Shown here: positions 1 through 8,693 of the stretch, in pieces | Layout of the letters: every line of letters starts with the position of its first letter | How positions within the stretch are numbered: the first letter of the stretch is position 1 | Assembly: GCA_963789785.1 (NCBI GenBank) | Contig: CAWBNC010000011.1 | Span: forward strand, 196,047 to 260,046 | Length of the DNA stretch: 64,000 nt | Direction: 5' to 3' | Source: JAEULH01 sp963789785 | GTDB lineage: Bacteria; Pseudomonadota; Alphaproteobacteria; Rhodospirillales; Defluviicoccaceae | The notes under the pieces: model-generated | Database searches by the model: none | What the model was told of the DNA's origin: nothing | The model's input: the letters and a program-made list of their open reading frames with translations, nothing else | Made by a program: the position numbers and the translations under genes

Positions 1-996
1 GGCGACGCGCTGGCCGACGAACCGCGAACGCGGGCTGACGATACCCTCCATGAGCTGGGCATTGCGGCTGCGGATCGGTTCGAGCGCCGGATTCTCCTCG
101 GTGCCAAAGACGACGCTGCCGGCCTCGCGCAGGCCGACCATGTCGGCGGCGTTCGTGCGGAAGATCAGCCGGTCGCCGGCGCGCAGAACCGGCTCGCCGT
201 GCTCATGGCTGAAGGAGGATCCGTTGCGGATGAGATCGATGACGTGCAGCCCGCGCTTCTGCGTCAGACCCGCTTCGGCGAAGGTCTTGCCGATGAGCGC
301 CGAGCCGTGAGGGACCAGCGCCTCGCTCAGGAACTGGCGGCGCGACATATCCGGCATGCTCTCGCCAATGGTCTTGCGGTCCGGCAGCAGCCACGGTCCG
401 ACGATGACGAGGTAGGCGATGCCGATCACCGCCATGACCAGGCCCGGAATGGTGATCTCGAACATGCTGTACCCGGGCATTCCGTGAGCCTGGGCGACAC
501 CGTCGACGAGGAGGTTGGTCGAGGTTCCGATCAGGGTGCAGGTTCCGCCTAAGATGCTGGCGAAGGAGAGCGGAATCAGCAGCTTCGACGGCGCGATCCT
601 GAGCGTGTGCGAGACCGCGATCATTACCGGAGTGAGAATGACAACCACCGGTGTGTTGTTCATGAAAGCAGAGAGGAAAGCCACCGAAGTCGCCATCGCG
701 CCGATGGCGATCAACGGCGAGCGCCATGGCACCCGCGAGAGGGCGTCGCCCATGAGCTCGATGACGCCGGTTCGCTCCAGCGAGGCGCTCAGGACAAGCA
801 TGCAGGCGATCGTGATCGGGGCGCTGTTGCTGAAGACTGTCAGGACGTCTCCGGTCTTCAGGACGCCAATCGAAAGCAGGACCGCGACGGCCGAGAGCGC
901 GACAATGTCGGCCGGCAACGTTTCGCGGACAAAGCCGAAGAAAACGATCACGACCATCGCGAGGACGATGACGATCTGGAGCGTTTCCCAGCTCAA
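1..996 (-). CDS. SLC13-family anion permease with TrkA-C domain (3' end outside window)
   Basis: The reverse strand reads as one open frame from a TTG at 996 to the window edge, 332 codons without a stop. The N-terminal part is a run of hydrophobic membrane segments with the family-typical stretches SNSAPITIACML and AFMNNTPVVVILTPVM. A cytosolic TrkA-C-like region follows (GSALIGKTFAEAGL, GDRLIFRT) and a second copy begins at the edge (EGIVSPRSRFVGQRV). The family imports sulfate, dicarboxylates or similar anions with sodium; the substrate cannot be told here. The TTG start is chosen because AGGGA lies about 7 bases upstream and no ATG is in frame. The C-terminus is missing. Confidence 0.8.
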   Translation of the reverse strand, partial: MSWETLQIVIVLAMVVIVFFGFVRETLPADIVALSAVAVLLSIGVLKTGDVLTVFSNSAPITIACMLVLSASLERTGVIELMGDALSRVPWRSPLIAIGAMATSVAFLSAFMNNTPVVVILTPVMIAVSHTLRIAPSKLLIPLSFASILGGTCTLIGTSTNLLVDGVAQAHGMPGYSMFEITIPGLVMAVIGIAYLVIVGPWLLPDRKTIGESMPDMSRRQFLSEALVPHGSALIGKTFAEAGLTQKRGLHVIDLIRNGSSFSHEHGEPVLRAGDRLIFRTNAADMVGLREAGSVVFGTEENPALEPIRSRNAQLMEGIVSPRSRFVGQRVA

Positions 997-1363
997 AGCG
1001 AGATCCCTCAGTCGATGGCGCGCCCGGCAGCAGCGCAATGAGACGCGCCGGCATGTTGTGCGGTAGGCCCCTGGCCCGGACGCCTAAAGTGGGCATCCTG
1101 CCATGAGCCGCCGGGTACGGCCCGGTCGACCCAAGGAGCGGGAAGGTAACGGAGCGTGCCGACGTGCGCAAAGCCGAAAGACGATCCAGCGACTCAGCAT
1201 CCGGTTGCGGACGGTGTGGCGAACCCGGTCTCGTGTGACGTTCAGGTTCTCTTGTCTGTGCGCCCGTTGACACCACTTCCAGGGCAACCCATCATTTCGC
1301 CAATCCTGCTGCCGCGGCGCTCGTCGTTGCGGCCAGCGGCCAGCCCAGTCGAGTGTCCGGTGC
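997..1363. other. Intergenic region without a recognised gene
   Basis: This stretch lies between two divergent genes, the permease and the aldolase, and presumably holds both promoters. I see no convincing ORF, hairpin or conserved motif in it. Confidence 0.5.
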
Positions 1364-2425
1364 ATGATCGACCTGCGTAGCGATACCGTCACCCGGCCGA
1401 CGCCGGCGATGCGGGCGGTCATGGCCGCAGCCGACGTGGGTGACGACGTCTACGCCGACGATCCCACCGTGAGTGCGCTGGAAAAGCGGACCGCCGAACT
1501 GCTCGGCTGCGACGCGGCCGTCTACATGCCGTCGGGGACGATGACGAACCAGGTAGCGCTGCGCACGCATACCGAACCCGGCGATGCGATCGTGTGTCAC
1601 GCCCAGGCCCATATCGCCATCCTCGAGCGCGGCGCGCCGGCCGCCCTGTCGGGCCTGAGCATCATTTCGTTGCCGGGCGCGGGCGGCGTGTTCGCCGCCG
1701 CCGATCTCGACGCGGCGGTGCCCTCGAAGCATCCGTTCATTCCCACGGTCCAGGCGCCGCCACGACTGGTCTGCATCGAGAACACCCACAATGTCGGCGG
1801 CGGAACGATCTGGCCGCCGGAAATCCTGCGCGAGGTCGTCGCGACCGCGCGTCGTCTCGGCCTGCGCCTGCACCTGGACGGCGCGAGGCTTTGGAACGCC
1901 GCGGCTGCGACGGGAATGAGCGAAGCCGAGCTGGCCGCGGGCTTCGACAGCGTCAGCGTCTGTTTCTCGAAGGGGCTTGGCGCGCCGGTAGGCTCCGCAT
2001 TGGCCGGCAGCGCCGCCTTCGTCGCGCGCGCCCGGCGGTTCAGGGCCCTTTTCGGCGGCGGCCTTCGTCAGGCCGGGATTATTGCCGCCGGCGCTCTTTA
2101 CGCTCTGGATCATCATCGCCGGCGGCTGGCCGAGGATCATGCCAATGCCCGACGACTGGCGCTCGGTCTCGCCGGCATCGACGGCATCGCGATCGACGCC
2201 GCGGGCATCGTCACCAACATCGTCCGCTTCCGGATCGAGACCATGACCGCCGGAGAATTCGTCGATCGCTGTCATGCCGCCGGCGTTTTTATGCTGCCGA
2301 GCGGCAGCAATGGCGTGCGTGCGCTCACCCATCTCGACATCGGTGCGGCCGACGTCGACATCGCCGTCGGCCGGATCGCCGCTGTCATGTTGGAGGCCGG
2401 GCGCATGGCGGAGGCCATGCCATGA
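1364..2425 (+). CDS. ltaE: Low-specificity L-threonine aldolase
   Basis: A PLP enzyme of the beta-eliminating lyase/threonine aldolase family that splits L-threonine or allo-threonine to glycine and acetaldehyde. The protein has 353 residues, normal for the family. The N-terminus MIDLRSDTVTRPTPAM is diagnostic. GDDVYADDP, the cofactor region MPSGTMTNQVAL, and HLDGARLWNAA (Asp contacting the PLP ring nitrogen) follow. The PLP lysine is in SVSVCFSKGLGAPVGSAL. The stop overlaps the start of the lipid kinase gene (ATGA), so the two are probably translated together. Confidence 0.93.
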   Translation: MIDLRSDTVTRPTPAMRAVMAAADVGDDVYADDPTVSALEKRTAELLGCDAAVYMPSGTMTNQVALRTHTEPGDAIVCHAQAHIAILERGAPAALSGLSIISLPGAGGVFAAADLDAAVPSKHPFIPTVQAPPRLVCIENTHNVGGGTIWPPEILREVVATARRLGLRLHLDGARLWNAAAATGMSEAELAAGFDSVSVCFSKGLGAPVGSALAGSAAFVARARRFRALFGGGLRQAGIIAAGALYALDHHRRRLAEDHANARRLALGLAGIDGIAIDAAGIVTNIVRFRIETMTAGEFVDRCHAAGVFMLPSGSNGVRALTHLDIGAADVDIAVGRIAAVMLEAGRMAEAMP

Positions 2426-3291
2426 GCCGTCGGGCGCTTCTTCTGGTCAACCGCAAGGGCGCGAGCAGCCACGCAAATATCGACCAGGGCCTGAAGGTGC
2501 TGGAAGATGCGGGCATCGAGGTCTCGGCTCACTTTTGCCGAAAACCGGACCGCATCCCCGAGTTGATCCGCGCCGACCACGGCCGTGCCGACATGATCAT
2601 CATCGGCGGCGGCGACGGCACCTTGTCGATGTCTGTCGGGGCGGTGATGGAATCAGGCCTGCCGCTCGGGATCCTGCCCATGGGCAATGCCAACGATCTG
2701 GCCCGCACTCTGGCGCTCCCAACGAAGATAACCGAGGCCTGCTCGGTCATCGGCGGCGGCCGGATCCAGCGCATCGACGTTGGCGAGGTCAACGCCACGC
2801 ACTTTCTCAACGTCGCCTCGATCGGGCTTAGTGTGGACATCGCCCAGCGGCTGACGCGGCAGCAGAAGCGCCGCTGGGGCGTCCTCGCCTACATCGGCAA
2901 CGCTTGGGAAGCGCTGCACTCGGCGTCGTCCTTCACCGCCCGCATCGAGTGCGACGGCGCCAGCCTCGAAATCCAGAGCATTCAGATCGCCGTCGGCAAC
3001 GGGCGTTTCTACGGCGGCGGGATGACGATCGCCGACGACGCCACAATTGACGATCGCCGCCTCCACCTCTATGCCATCGAGCGGCAGCGCTGGTGGCGGC
3101 TGGCCGCGTGCCTGCCGGCGCTGCGGTGGGGAAAGCAGAAGTTCGTCGACGGCGTTCACACACTCTCCGGACAGGCCATCCGGATCGAGACGGATAAACC
3201 CATGCCCATCAACGTCGATGGCGAGGTGGTCGCGGAAACGCCGGCGGATTTCCGCGTCATCGCCGCAGCGCTTCCCGTTTTCGTTCCCTAG
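2422..3291 (+). CDS. YegS/DAGK-type lipid kinase
   Basis: A 289-residue protein of the diacylglycerol kinase catalytic family, which phosphorylates lipids such as diacylglycerol or phosphatidylglycerol with ATP. The N-terminus MSRRALLLVNRKG carries the usual Asn-rich strand. The nucleotide-binding motif GGGDGTLS is in place, followed by GILPMGNANDLARTLALP. A late GNGRFYGGGMTIADDA and the C-terminal NVDGE are also family features. The ATG at 2422 overlaps the aldolase stop by four bases. The true lipid substrate is unknown. Confidence 0.88.
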   Translation: MSRRALLLVNRKGASSHANIDQGLKVLEDAGIEVSAHFCRKPDRIPELIRADHGRADMIIIGGGDGTLSMSVGAVMESGLPLGILPMGNANDLARTLALPTKITEACSVIGGGRIQRIDVGEVNATHFLNVASIGLSVDIAQRLTRQQKRRWGVLAYIGNAWEALHSASSFTARIECDGASLEIQSIQIAVGNGRFYGGGMTIADDATIDDRRLHLYAIERQRWWRLAACLPALRWGKQKFVDGVHTLSGQAIRIETDKPMPINVDGEVVAETPADFRVIAAALPVFVP

Positions 3292-3475
3292 AACGCCCCG
3301 CGCTGAGCTCGTGGCGGTCGTCGGCGCCGTAACGGCCGTCCCGTTTTTCTTTTGTATGACAGTCCCGCCGCCTGCCTTATATCATTGAGATACAACATGG
3401 GGTCGCTGCTCGCGAGAGGGTGAAGGTTTTGCGTTGCCTGCGCGTCCTGCGAAGATGGTATGGGGAGGAAATACG

Positions 3476-3658
3476 ATGACGAATGCACAGGTCGCGGCCC
3501 AACTTTTGCGGGAGGCCGCCGAGTTTTACCACACGCTGGGCGGTAGCAGCCCCGACTTAAAGGATCGCATGGAGGAGTTCGGAACGCTCTACAAGGAGGT
3601 CGCCGTCCTTCTCGACACCGACCCGCAGGGGACCCTGGCGGACAATTCTCGCGGCTGA
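3476..3658 (+). CDS. Small helical protein, tandem paralogue 1
   Basis: Unrecognised 60-residue protein starting MTNAQVAAQLLREAAEF. The ATG at 3476 is chosen over the in-frame one at 3434 because GGAGG stands about 7 bases before it and because similarity to the next gene starts there. It looks like two amphipathic helices joined by a loop: LLREAAEFYHTLG, then RMEEFGTLYKEVAVLL, with a DPQGT tail. No signal peptide or membrane segment. It shares the pattern LLREAA..Y.TLG...D..RM.EF..LY..VA..L..DP.G with the next gene, so the pair arose by duplication. Function unknown. Confidence 0.7.
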   Translation: MTNAQVAAQLLREAAEFYHTLGGSSPDLKDRMEEFGTLYKEVAVLLDTDPQGTLADNSRG

Positions 3659-3803
3659 TCCGCAATGACGGGGCGCGGTCCCGTTCCGCCGCCGCATGTG
3701 GCTCTGCTGTTGACCGCCGGCGAGGATATCGGTCACCCTTGACGACCGGGCAGGCCGGCGGAGACGGATGGGGCCCATGATTTGCAGGATACGGAGGCTA
3801 TCT

Positions 3804-4004
3804 TTGAAAACGAATGCTGATCTGGCGGCGCGGCTTCTGCGCGAGGCCGCGTTCATTTATCGCACACTCGGGCAGGGTGAAAATGCGGATCGCCGGCGGA
3901 TGATGGAGTTTGCCGACCTCTACGAAAAGGTCGCTGACCAACTCGAGCGCGATCCGCGCGGATCTTTCGTCCCGACGACCGAATCCGCCAGCACTGGGAG
4001 CTGA
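3804..4004 (+). CDS. Small helical protein, tandem paralogue 2
   Basis: Unrecognised 66-residue protein reading LKTNADLAARLLREAAFI. A TTG start at 3804 is preferred to the ATG at 3768. It lines up with the start of the paralogue 146 bp upstream, and GGAGG lies about 8 bases before it. The two-helix layout and the DPRGSF tail match the paralogue. No catalytic motif is visible. The gene is followed directly by a dispersed repeat. Function unknown. Confidence 0.65.
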   Translation: MKTNADLAARLLREAAFIYRTLGQGENADRRRMMEFADLYEKVADQLERDPRGSFVPTTESASTGS

Positions 4005-4028
4005 CGGTCAACGGCGGTCGCCACAACA

Positions 4029-4133
4029 CTAGATCAACCTGCACTCGGACAGAATCATCCGAAAGCAGAAAGTTTATCGGTTACAAGAAGATAGAGCATC
4101 TTCCCAATGCCCATCCGGGCGCAGGATGCTCTA
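4029..4133 (-). repeat. Dispersed intergenic repeat, copy A
   Basis: This 105-base stretch aligns without gaps to 49221-49325 at about three quarters of positions by eye. On the minus strand it begins at the TAG stop of the MFS gene with TAGAGCATCCTGCGCCCGG. An inverted repeat AGAGCATC...GATGCTCT spans 4094-4132, so it could form a hairpin in the RNA after the gene. The other end reads TAGATCAACCTG. Confidence 0.75.
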
Positions 4134-5423
4134 ATCCTTGGTCGTCGGTCCAGGCACGGCAGTCGCCGGATCCGGGCGGGTTTCGCTCATCGCTGTCAGG
4201 ACAAGCAGGACAGCGAGCATGCCGACAGCTCCAAGGCCGAGGAAGGCGAACGCCTCGCCAAATGTATCGGCCATGAATCCCGCGATGGTCGTGCTCAAGG
4301 TCGCACCGATGCCAACTGAGAAGCCCACAAAACCGAGCGACAGGTTGAGGTGACCCGTTCGCGCGGCAATGTCGGTGGTGATCAGCGGCATCATCACCCC
4401 GAAGCAGGCGGCGGCGATGCCGTCGAGGGCCTGAACCAGAACCACCCATGACGGATCGGTGATCAGCGCCAGCAGGACGCCCCGGATCGGGAGGATGGAA
4501 AAACCGACCAGCAGGACGATCTTGCGCCCGCGCACTTCAGCCATGCGGCCCACTGTGGGCGAAATAAGCGCGACGACGATCTGCGGGATGACGATGCAGG
4601 CTGCGATCAGCAGGCTTGCCTCCGCGCTTGCCCGCTTGGTGATCGCGCCGCTGGCGAGCGGGAGCATCGCGGCATTGGCGAAGGTGAACAGCGTCGCGCA
4701 GCCCGCGAAAATGAGCAATCGGCGATCGCTTAGCGCCTGAACCATTTCGCGAAGGCGGAGCTTTTTGCCGCCATCCTGACGCGGCCGCGGCAGCGCCTTC
4801 GATCGGCGATCGGCGACGCCGGCAAGGGGCACCAGTGCGGCCACCGCAGGAAACGTCAGGATCGCCGTCAGGTAGAACACCGCGCGTTCCGATACATAGT
4901 ACCCGCACGCGCCCATCAGGGCCGCGCCGATGCCGCTGCCGATGGCGGCAAAGCGGGCGTTGCGCCCCAGGCGCGTGCCGAGCGCCGCCTGACCGGCGAC
5001 CGCGAGGCTCATGGCAACGATCGCCGGGCCAAGAGTGCAACTCGAAAACGCGTGCAGGATCTGGCCGAGATAGACGAAGAGCGGGATGGGCTGGATTGTG
5101 AACAGCAGGGCGCTCGCGGTGAAGGCGAGGATGCTGAAAACGGCGACGCGGGTCTTGCGCCGCACCGCATCCACGAGCGCGCCCGCCGGCACCTGGCTTG
5201 CCATCGCCGTGACCGTGCCGATGCTGAGCGCTACGCCGATGGATGTTTGGGTCCAGCCGGCCGTGGTCAGATAGACGGCGAGGAACGGGCCGAAACCCGT
5301 CTGGACGTTAGCGACAAAGAGGTTGAGCCAGTCGAGGCCGGACCCGGCCTTGCGCACTGCCCGCTTGCGTCTCTCCGACTTCCCGGCCCCAACCGGACTT
5401 GTGGAGCGTTCATTGTCGCGCAT
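4131..5423 (-). CDS. Major facilitator superfamily transporter
   Basis: A 430-residue MFS protein with about twelve hydrophobic segments. The family signature between helices 2 and 3 appears as GALVDAVRRKTRV, and a second copy in the other half as GRMAEVRGRKIVLL. A basic N-terminal leader (KSERRKRAVRKAG) precedes the first helix. The substrate is unknown; drug or metabolite efflux is typical. The ATG at 5423 lies inside the end of the PRC-barrel gene, making this the last gene of a three-gene overlapping operon. Its stop codon is the first codon of dispersed repeat copy A. Confidence 0.85.
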   Translation of the reverse strand: MRDNERSTSPVGAGKSERRKRAVRKAGSGLDWLNLFVANVQTGFGPFLAVYLTTAGWTQTSIGVALSIGTVTAMASQVPAGALVDAVRRKTRVAVFSILAFTASALLFTIQPIPLFVYLGQILHAFSSCTLGPAIVAMSLAVAGQAALGTRLGRNARFAAIGSGIGAALMGACGYYVSERAVFYLTAILTFPAVAALVPLAGVADRRSKALPRPRQDGGKKLRLREMVQALSDRRLLIFAGCATLFTFANAAMLPLASGAITKRASAEASLLIAACIVIPQIVVALISPTVGRMAEVRGRKIVLLVGFSILPIRGVLLALITDPSWVVLVQALDGIAAACFGVMMPLITTDIAARTGHLNLSLGFVGFSVGIGATLSTTIAGFMADTFGEAFAFLGLGAVGMLAVLLVLTAMSETRPDPATAVPGPTTKD

Positions 5424-6426
5424 TGGGCGGGGTCGCCGGGAGTGACGGCGCCGAAGGCGCGCCGGGATCTTCGGCGGGAGGCAGGTCGCCTGCCGGTCCA
5501 GTCGGCGAAGGCCCACCTTCGGGCGGTTTCATCTCGGGCAGCGGGCTGACCGAGGGCGGCGTCTCTGCCGGTGGACTGGTCGCAGGGGGGGCTTCTGCCG
5601 GTGGGCTGACCGAGGGCGGCGTCTCTGCCGGTGAATTGGTCGTAGACGGCGTGTCTGTCGGTGGACTTGGCCTTGGCAGAGATGGCCTCGGCTGTGGTGA
5701 GCCCGGCTGGCGAGGCGCCTCTGATTCCTCTTGCTGCGCGGGATTAGGAACAGCGTCGTCTTCTCCCAGTTTCCGGCCCGCCTTGTTGCTGTCGCCCGCT
5801 GCAGTCGGTGCACCTGCCTGAGCCGGAGGCGACGCATCGATCGCGGGCGTTCCTACCGGCGGAGGTGCGTTCTCCGGGGGCGGGGGAGGCTCCGGCGGCG
5901 CAACGATAACGCCGGTATCGCTATCGAACGAGCGGTACTCGGGTGCGGCGGCGATGGACTCGCCGGTGACGTCAAGAAGGATTGGCGCATACTGGTCGCC
6001 CGGGCGAAACTGAAGCAGGCCCCAGTCGACGGCGATCTTGCGGTTGCCAACGCCGAGAAAGCCGCCGAAATCGATCACCGCCGCGCGCGGCGTGCCGACG
6101 TCGTCGATCAGGACATCCACGACCATGCCGATGTCCTCGCCGGCCGCGCCGATGACGCGCTTACCGAGAATGCCGGCCGCTTCGTGCGAGGGTATGGTTC
6201 GAAGGTGCGTGAACGGTTCGCCGGCAGCCGGCTCCTTCGCGACTTCGGGAACCGGGGGGGCCGCGCCGTTTGCATGGGAACCGTCCTGGGGTGGGGACGG
6301 CGCCGGCGGCTCTCCTACGGTGGTGTCGATGCCGCCCTCGCCCCGGCCGGTGCAGGGCGCACCGACCAGAAGAGTGGCGAAGAGGAGCGATACGCAGAAA
6401 CGGGCAGCCGCGGCCCGTCTATTCAT
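5410..6426 (-). CDS. Secreted PRC-barrel protein with proline-rich tail
   Basis: About 338 residues. The start at 6426 gives MNRRAAAARFCVSLLFATLLVGAP, a signal peptide; longer frames upstream lack this logic. Residues around 75-165 form a PRC-barrel: ILGKRVIGAAGEDIGMVVDV, then AVIDFGGFLGVGNRKIAVDW. The last 180 residues are low complexity, rich in Pro, Ser and Ala, with repeated SPPAETPP units. PRC-barrel domains bind partners in RNA processing, photosynthesis and envelope proteins; the role here is unknown. It overlaps the ABC exporter gene by 8 bases and the MFS gene by 14, so all three are likely co-translated. Confidence 0.8.
   Translation of the reverse strand: MNRRAAAARFCVSLLFATLLVGAPCTGRGEGGIDTTVGEPPAPSPPQDGSHANGAAPPVPEVAKEPAAGEPFTHLRTIPSHEAAGILGKRVIGAAGEDIGMVVDVLIDDVGTPRAAVIDFGGFLGVGNRKIAVDWGLLQFRPGDQYAPILLDVTGESIAAAPEYRSFDSDTGVIVAPPEPPPPPENAPPPVGTPAIDASPPAQAGAPTAAGDSNKAGRKLGEDDAVPNPAQQEESEAPRQPGSPQPRPSLPRPSPPTDTPSTTNSPAETPPSVSPPAEAPPATSPPAETPPSVSPLPEMKPPEGGPSPTGPAGDLPPAEDPGAPSAPSLPATPPNARQ
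5534..5650. repeat. Imperfect tandem repeat inside the PRC-barrel gene
   Basis: The block GGCTGACCGAGGGCGGCGTC, followed by TCTGCCGGTG, occurs twice about 66 bases apart. A diverged copy lies between them. It encodes the PPAETPPSVS-type repeats of the proline-rich tail. Confidence 0.7.
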
Positions 6427-8398
6427 ACGCGCCTTTGGCCGCGGCAAGCTGGCGATTGTACATGCGGCAGTAGATGCCGTTGCGTTCGAGAAGATCGACC
6501 GATGCCCCGTCTTCGACGATGCAGCCGCGGTCGAGGACAACGATGCGATCGAAAGAGTCAAGGGTTGACAGCCTATGTGCGATGGCGATGACCGTCCGGC
6601 CCTTGACCAGCCGCATCAACGCCTCCTGGATCGACTGCTCGGACTCGGTATCCAGTGCCGAAGTCGCCTCGTCAAGCAGAATAATGGGAGCATCGCGGAG
6701 GAAGGCGCGAGCGATCGCGAGGCGCTGCCGCTGACCGCCGGAAAGCTTGACCCCGCGCTCTCCGACCATCGTCTGGAAGCCATCTGGCAGCCGATCGATG
6801 AACTCGCTGCAATGAGCGGCCTCGGCCGCGCGATAAACCTCCTCGTCGGTCGCGTCGGGCTTGCCGTAGCGCAGATTCTCCAGCACTGAGCGATGGAACA
6901 GGGAGATCTCCTGCTGAACGACCGCAATCGAATGGCGCAGGCTTTCCTGCGTCACGGTGGAGATGTCCTGGCCGTCGATGGCCACGTGTCCCGCTTCCGG
7001 GTCATAGAGCCGCTGCAGCAGGGCGAGGATCGTCGACTTGCCAGAGCCGGAACGGCCGACCAGCCCGACCTTCTGTCCCGGCGCAATGCTGAGATTGAAG
7101 CCCTGCAGCACCTGCTCGCCATCCGGGTAGGCGAACGCGACGTCATGGAATTCGACGGAGCCGCCGAGGTTGATCAAGGTCTTGGCGTCGGGCGCATCGG
7201 CCATCTCATGGGGCAGGGCAAGAACCTGCACTGCCTCGCGCAGCTTGGCGAAGTGCTGGATGACATCGACGAGCGCTGTGGCGAAGTCGCGGGACGCGTT
7301 TAACACGGTGAAGCTCAGGGTCGTGGTCAGAACCACGTCGCCGACGGTGATGCTGCCGGCTTTCCACAGCGTGATCGCCCAGGTCAGAACGCCGGCGGTC
7401 ACGGTGAAGACGGTAAGGGCGTGGAACAGCCGCAACCGCTCCAGCGAACGCAGACTCTGGCGCTGCGCCGACATCTCACTGTGGATCTTATCCGACAGCC
7501 GTTCCCGCTCGCGCCTGGCCGCGCCGAAGGCCCGCACCAGCCCGATGTTGCTGACGACGTCGGTGATGTCGCCGGTCACCGAAGCGGCGAGGCCGGCGAA
7601 GCTGGCGTGCAGATGGCTGCCGCGCGACGCGAGCCTGCCGATGATCGCGCCCAGGAGCGTGATGACGACGAGAAGAACGGCCGTGATCTGCCAGTTGATG
7701 AGACTGAGCACGACAATACTCGCGAGAACCGCCGTCGCCGGGGGAATGGTGGTCCAGACCAGCTTGTTCTCGATCTCCCAGGACGAATTTGCGGCCGTCG
7801 TGATCCGTCCGGCCAACGCGCCCGGAAAGCGGTCGGAGAAGTAGCGGGTGCCATGCCCGGAAAGGTGATCGAACAGATCCAGCCGCATGTCGCCGCCAAC
7901 CGCGGGAAATGCGTGGGTCGATGTCCAGCCGGCGATCCGCCACAGCAGGTTGTCGCTGCCGACCAGTACGAGCAGCAGAATGACCGCGCCCCACACCTGG
8001 ATGTCGGTCGGCTTGCCGATGCCGAGCACGTCGACGAGGTTCTTGATCGCGTACTGTGAGCCGATCGAGCAGGCGACGGCAGCGAGAATGGCGCCAAGGA
8101 TGATCAGGTGGCTCCACAGCCGACGCCTGACGTAGTGCAGCAGAAAACGGATCGCGCCGTGGGTCGCGTAGGGCGGCAGGGCCGGGCGGCGGGCCTGCGA
8201 TGGCACATCGGTCCGCGGATTGCCGTCCGGGTCGGAATTCGATGGCTCCGGCGCGGCGTGAACCCTGTTGGCCGTCTCGCCTTCAGCCGGTTCCGGTGGC
8301 GCCTCGTCGACCATAAGCTCAAGCGCAAGGGCGGTGTCGCGTGCACCCTCATCGCGTTCTCCCGCCGTCCCGCGGCGAATGTGCCCAGTCTTGCTCAT
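6419..8398 (-). CDS. ABC exporter, fused membrane and ATPase domains
   Basis: About 660 residues. A hydrophilic N-terminal region of about 85 residues is followed by six membrane segments (residues about 95-370) and an ATPase domain. The ATPase shows Walker A GRSGSGKST, signature LSGGQRQRLAIARAFL, Walker B IILLDEATSALD and the switch AHRLST. This is the half-transporter layout of lipid, peptide or drug exporters that work as dimers. The ATG at 8398 is used; a GTG at 8434 would add 12 residues. It heads the operon with the PRC-barrel and MFS genes, and its last bases overlap the PRC-barrel start. Confidence 0.9.
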   Translation of the reverse strand: MSKTGHIRRGTAGERDEGARDTALALELMVDEAPPEPAEGETANRVHAAPEPSNSDPDGNPRTDVPSQARRPALPPYATHGAIRFLLHYVRRRLWSHLIILGAILAAVACSIGSQYAIKNLVDVLGIGKPTDIQVWGAVILLLVLVGSDNLLWRIAGWTSTHAFPAVGGDMRLDLFDHLSGHGTRYFSDRFPGALAGRITTAANSSWEIENKLVWTTIPPATAVLASIVVLSLINWQITAVLLVVITLLGAIIGRLASRGSHLHASFAGLAASVTGDITDVVSNIGLVRAFGAARRERERLSDKIHSEMSAQRQSLRSLERLRLFHALTVFTVTAGVLTWAITLWKAGSITVGDVVLTTTLSFTVLNASRDFATALVDVIQHFAKLREAVQVLALPHEMADAPDAKTLINLGGSVEFHDVAFAYPDGEQVLQGFNLSIAPGQKVGLVGRSGSGKSTILALLQRLYDPEAGHVAIDGQDISTVTQESLRHSIAVVQQEISLFHRSVLENLRYGKPDATDEEVYRAAEAAHCSEFIDRLPDGFQTMVGERGVKLSGGQRQRLAIARAFLRDAPIILLDEATSALDTESEQSIQEALMRLVKGRTVIAIAHRLSTLDSFDRIVVLDRGCIVEDGASVDLLERNGIYCRMYNRQLAAAKGAYE

Positions 8399-8693
8399 CA
8401 CGTCCCGCTCGTTTTTGCTCGATGGGTGATCCACCGAGGAGATAGTGAGTCAATCTTGTCAGAAATCTGGTTGGTTGGCGTATTCTTTTTGTGCGGTGCG
8501 AACGGATTTTGTCTCACAAGACGCTCCCATCTGCCTGCGCGACAACGTTTTTCCGGCCTCCAGGTTCCCATTGACGCGCAGGAAGGATTAACAACATTTA
8601 AGACTTCGGTCCTGCCGCGCGTTACCGGTTCTCCGGTGAAACAGTATCTTCAATAATTTTCACATAGCCGCAATTCGTTCGCATTAGACGTCC

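Noticed and set aside
203..1276. Reverse-strand frame starting at 1276
   Set aside because: Its product is Arg/Pro/His-rich low-quality sequence. The permease in another frame on the same strand has clear membrane segments and a TrkA-C domain.
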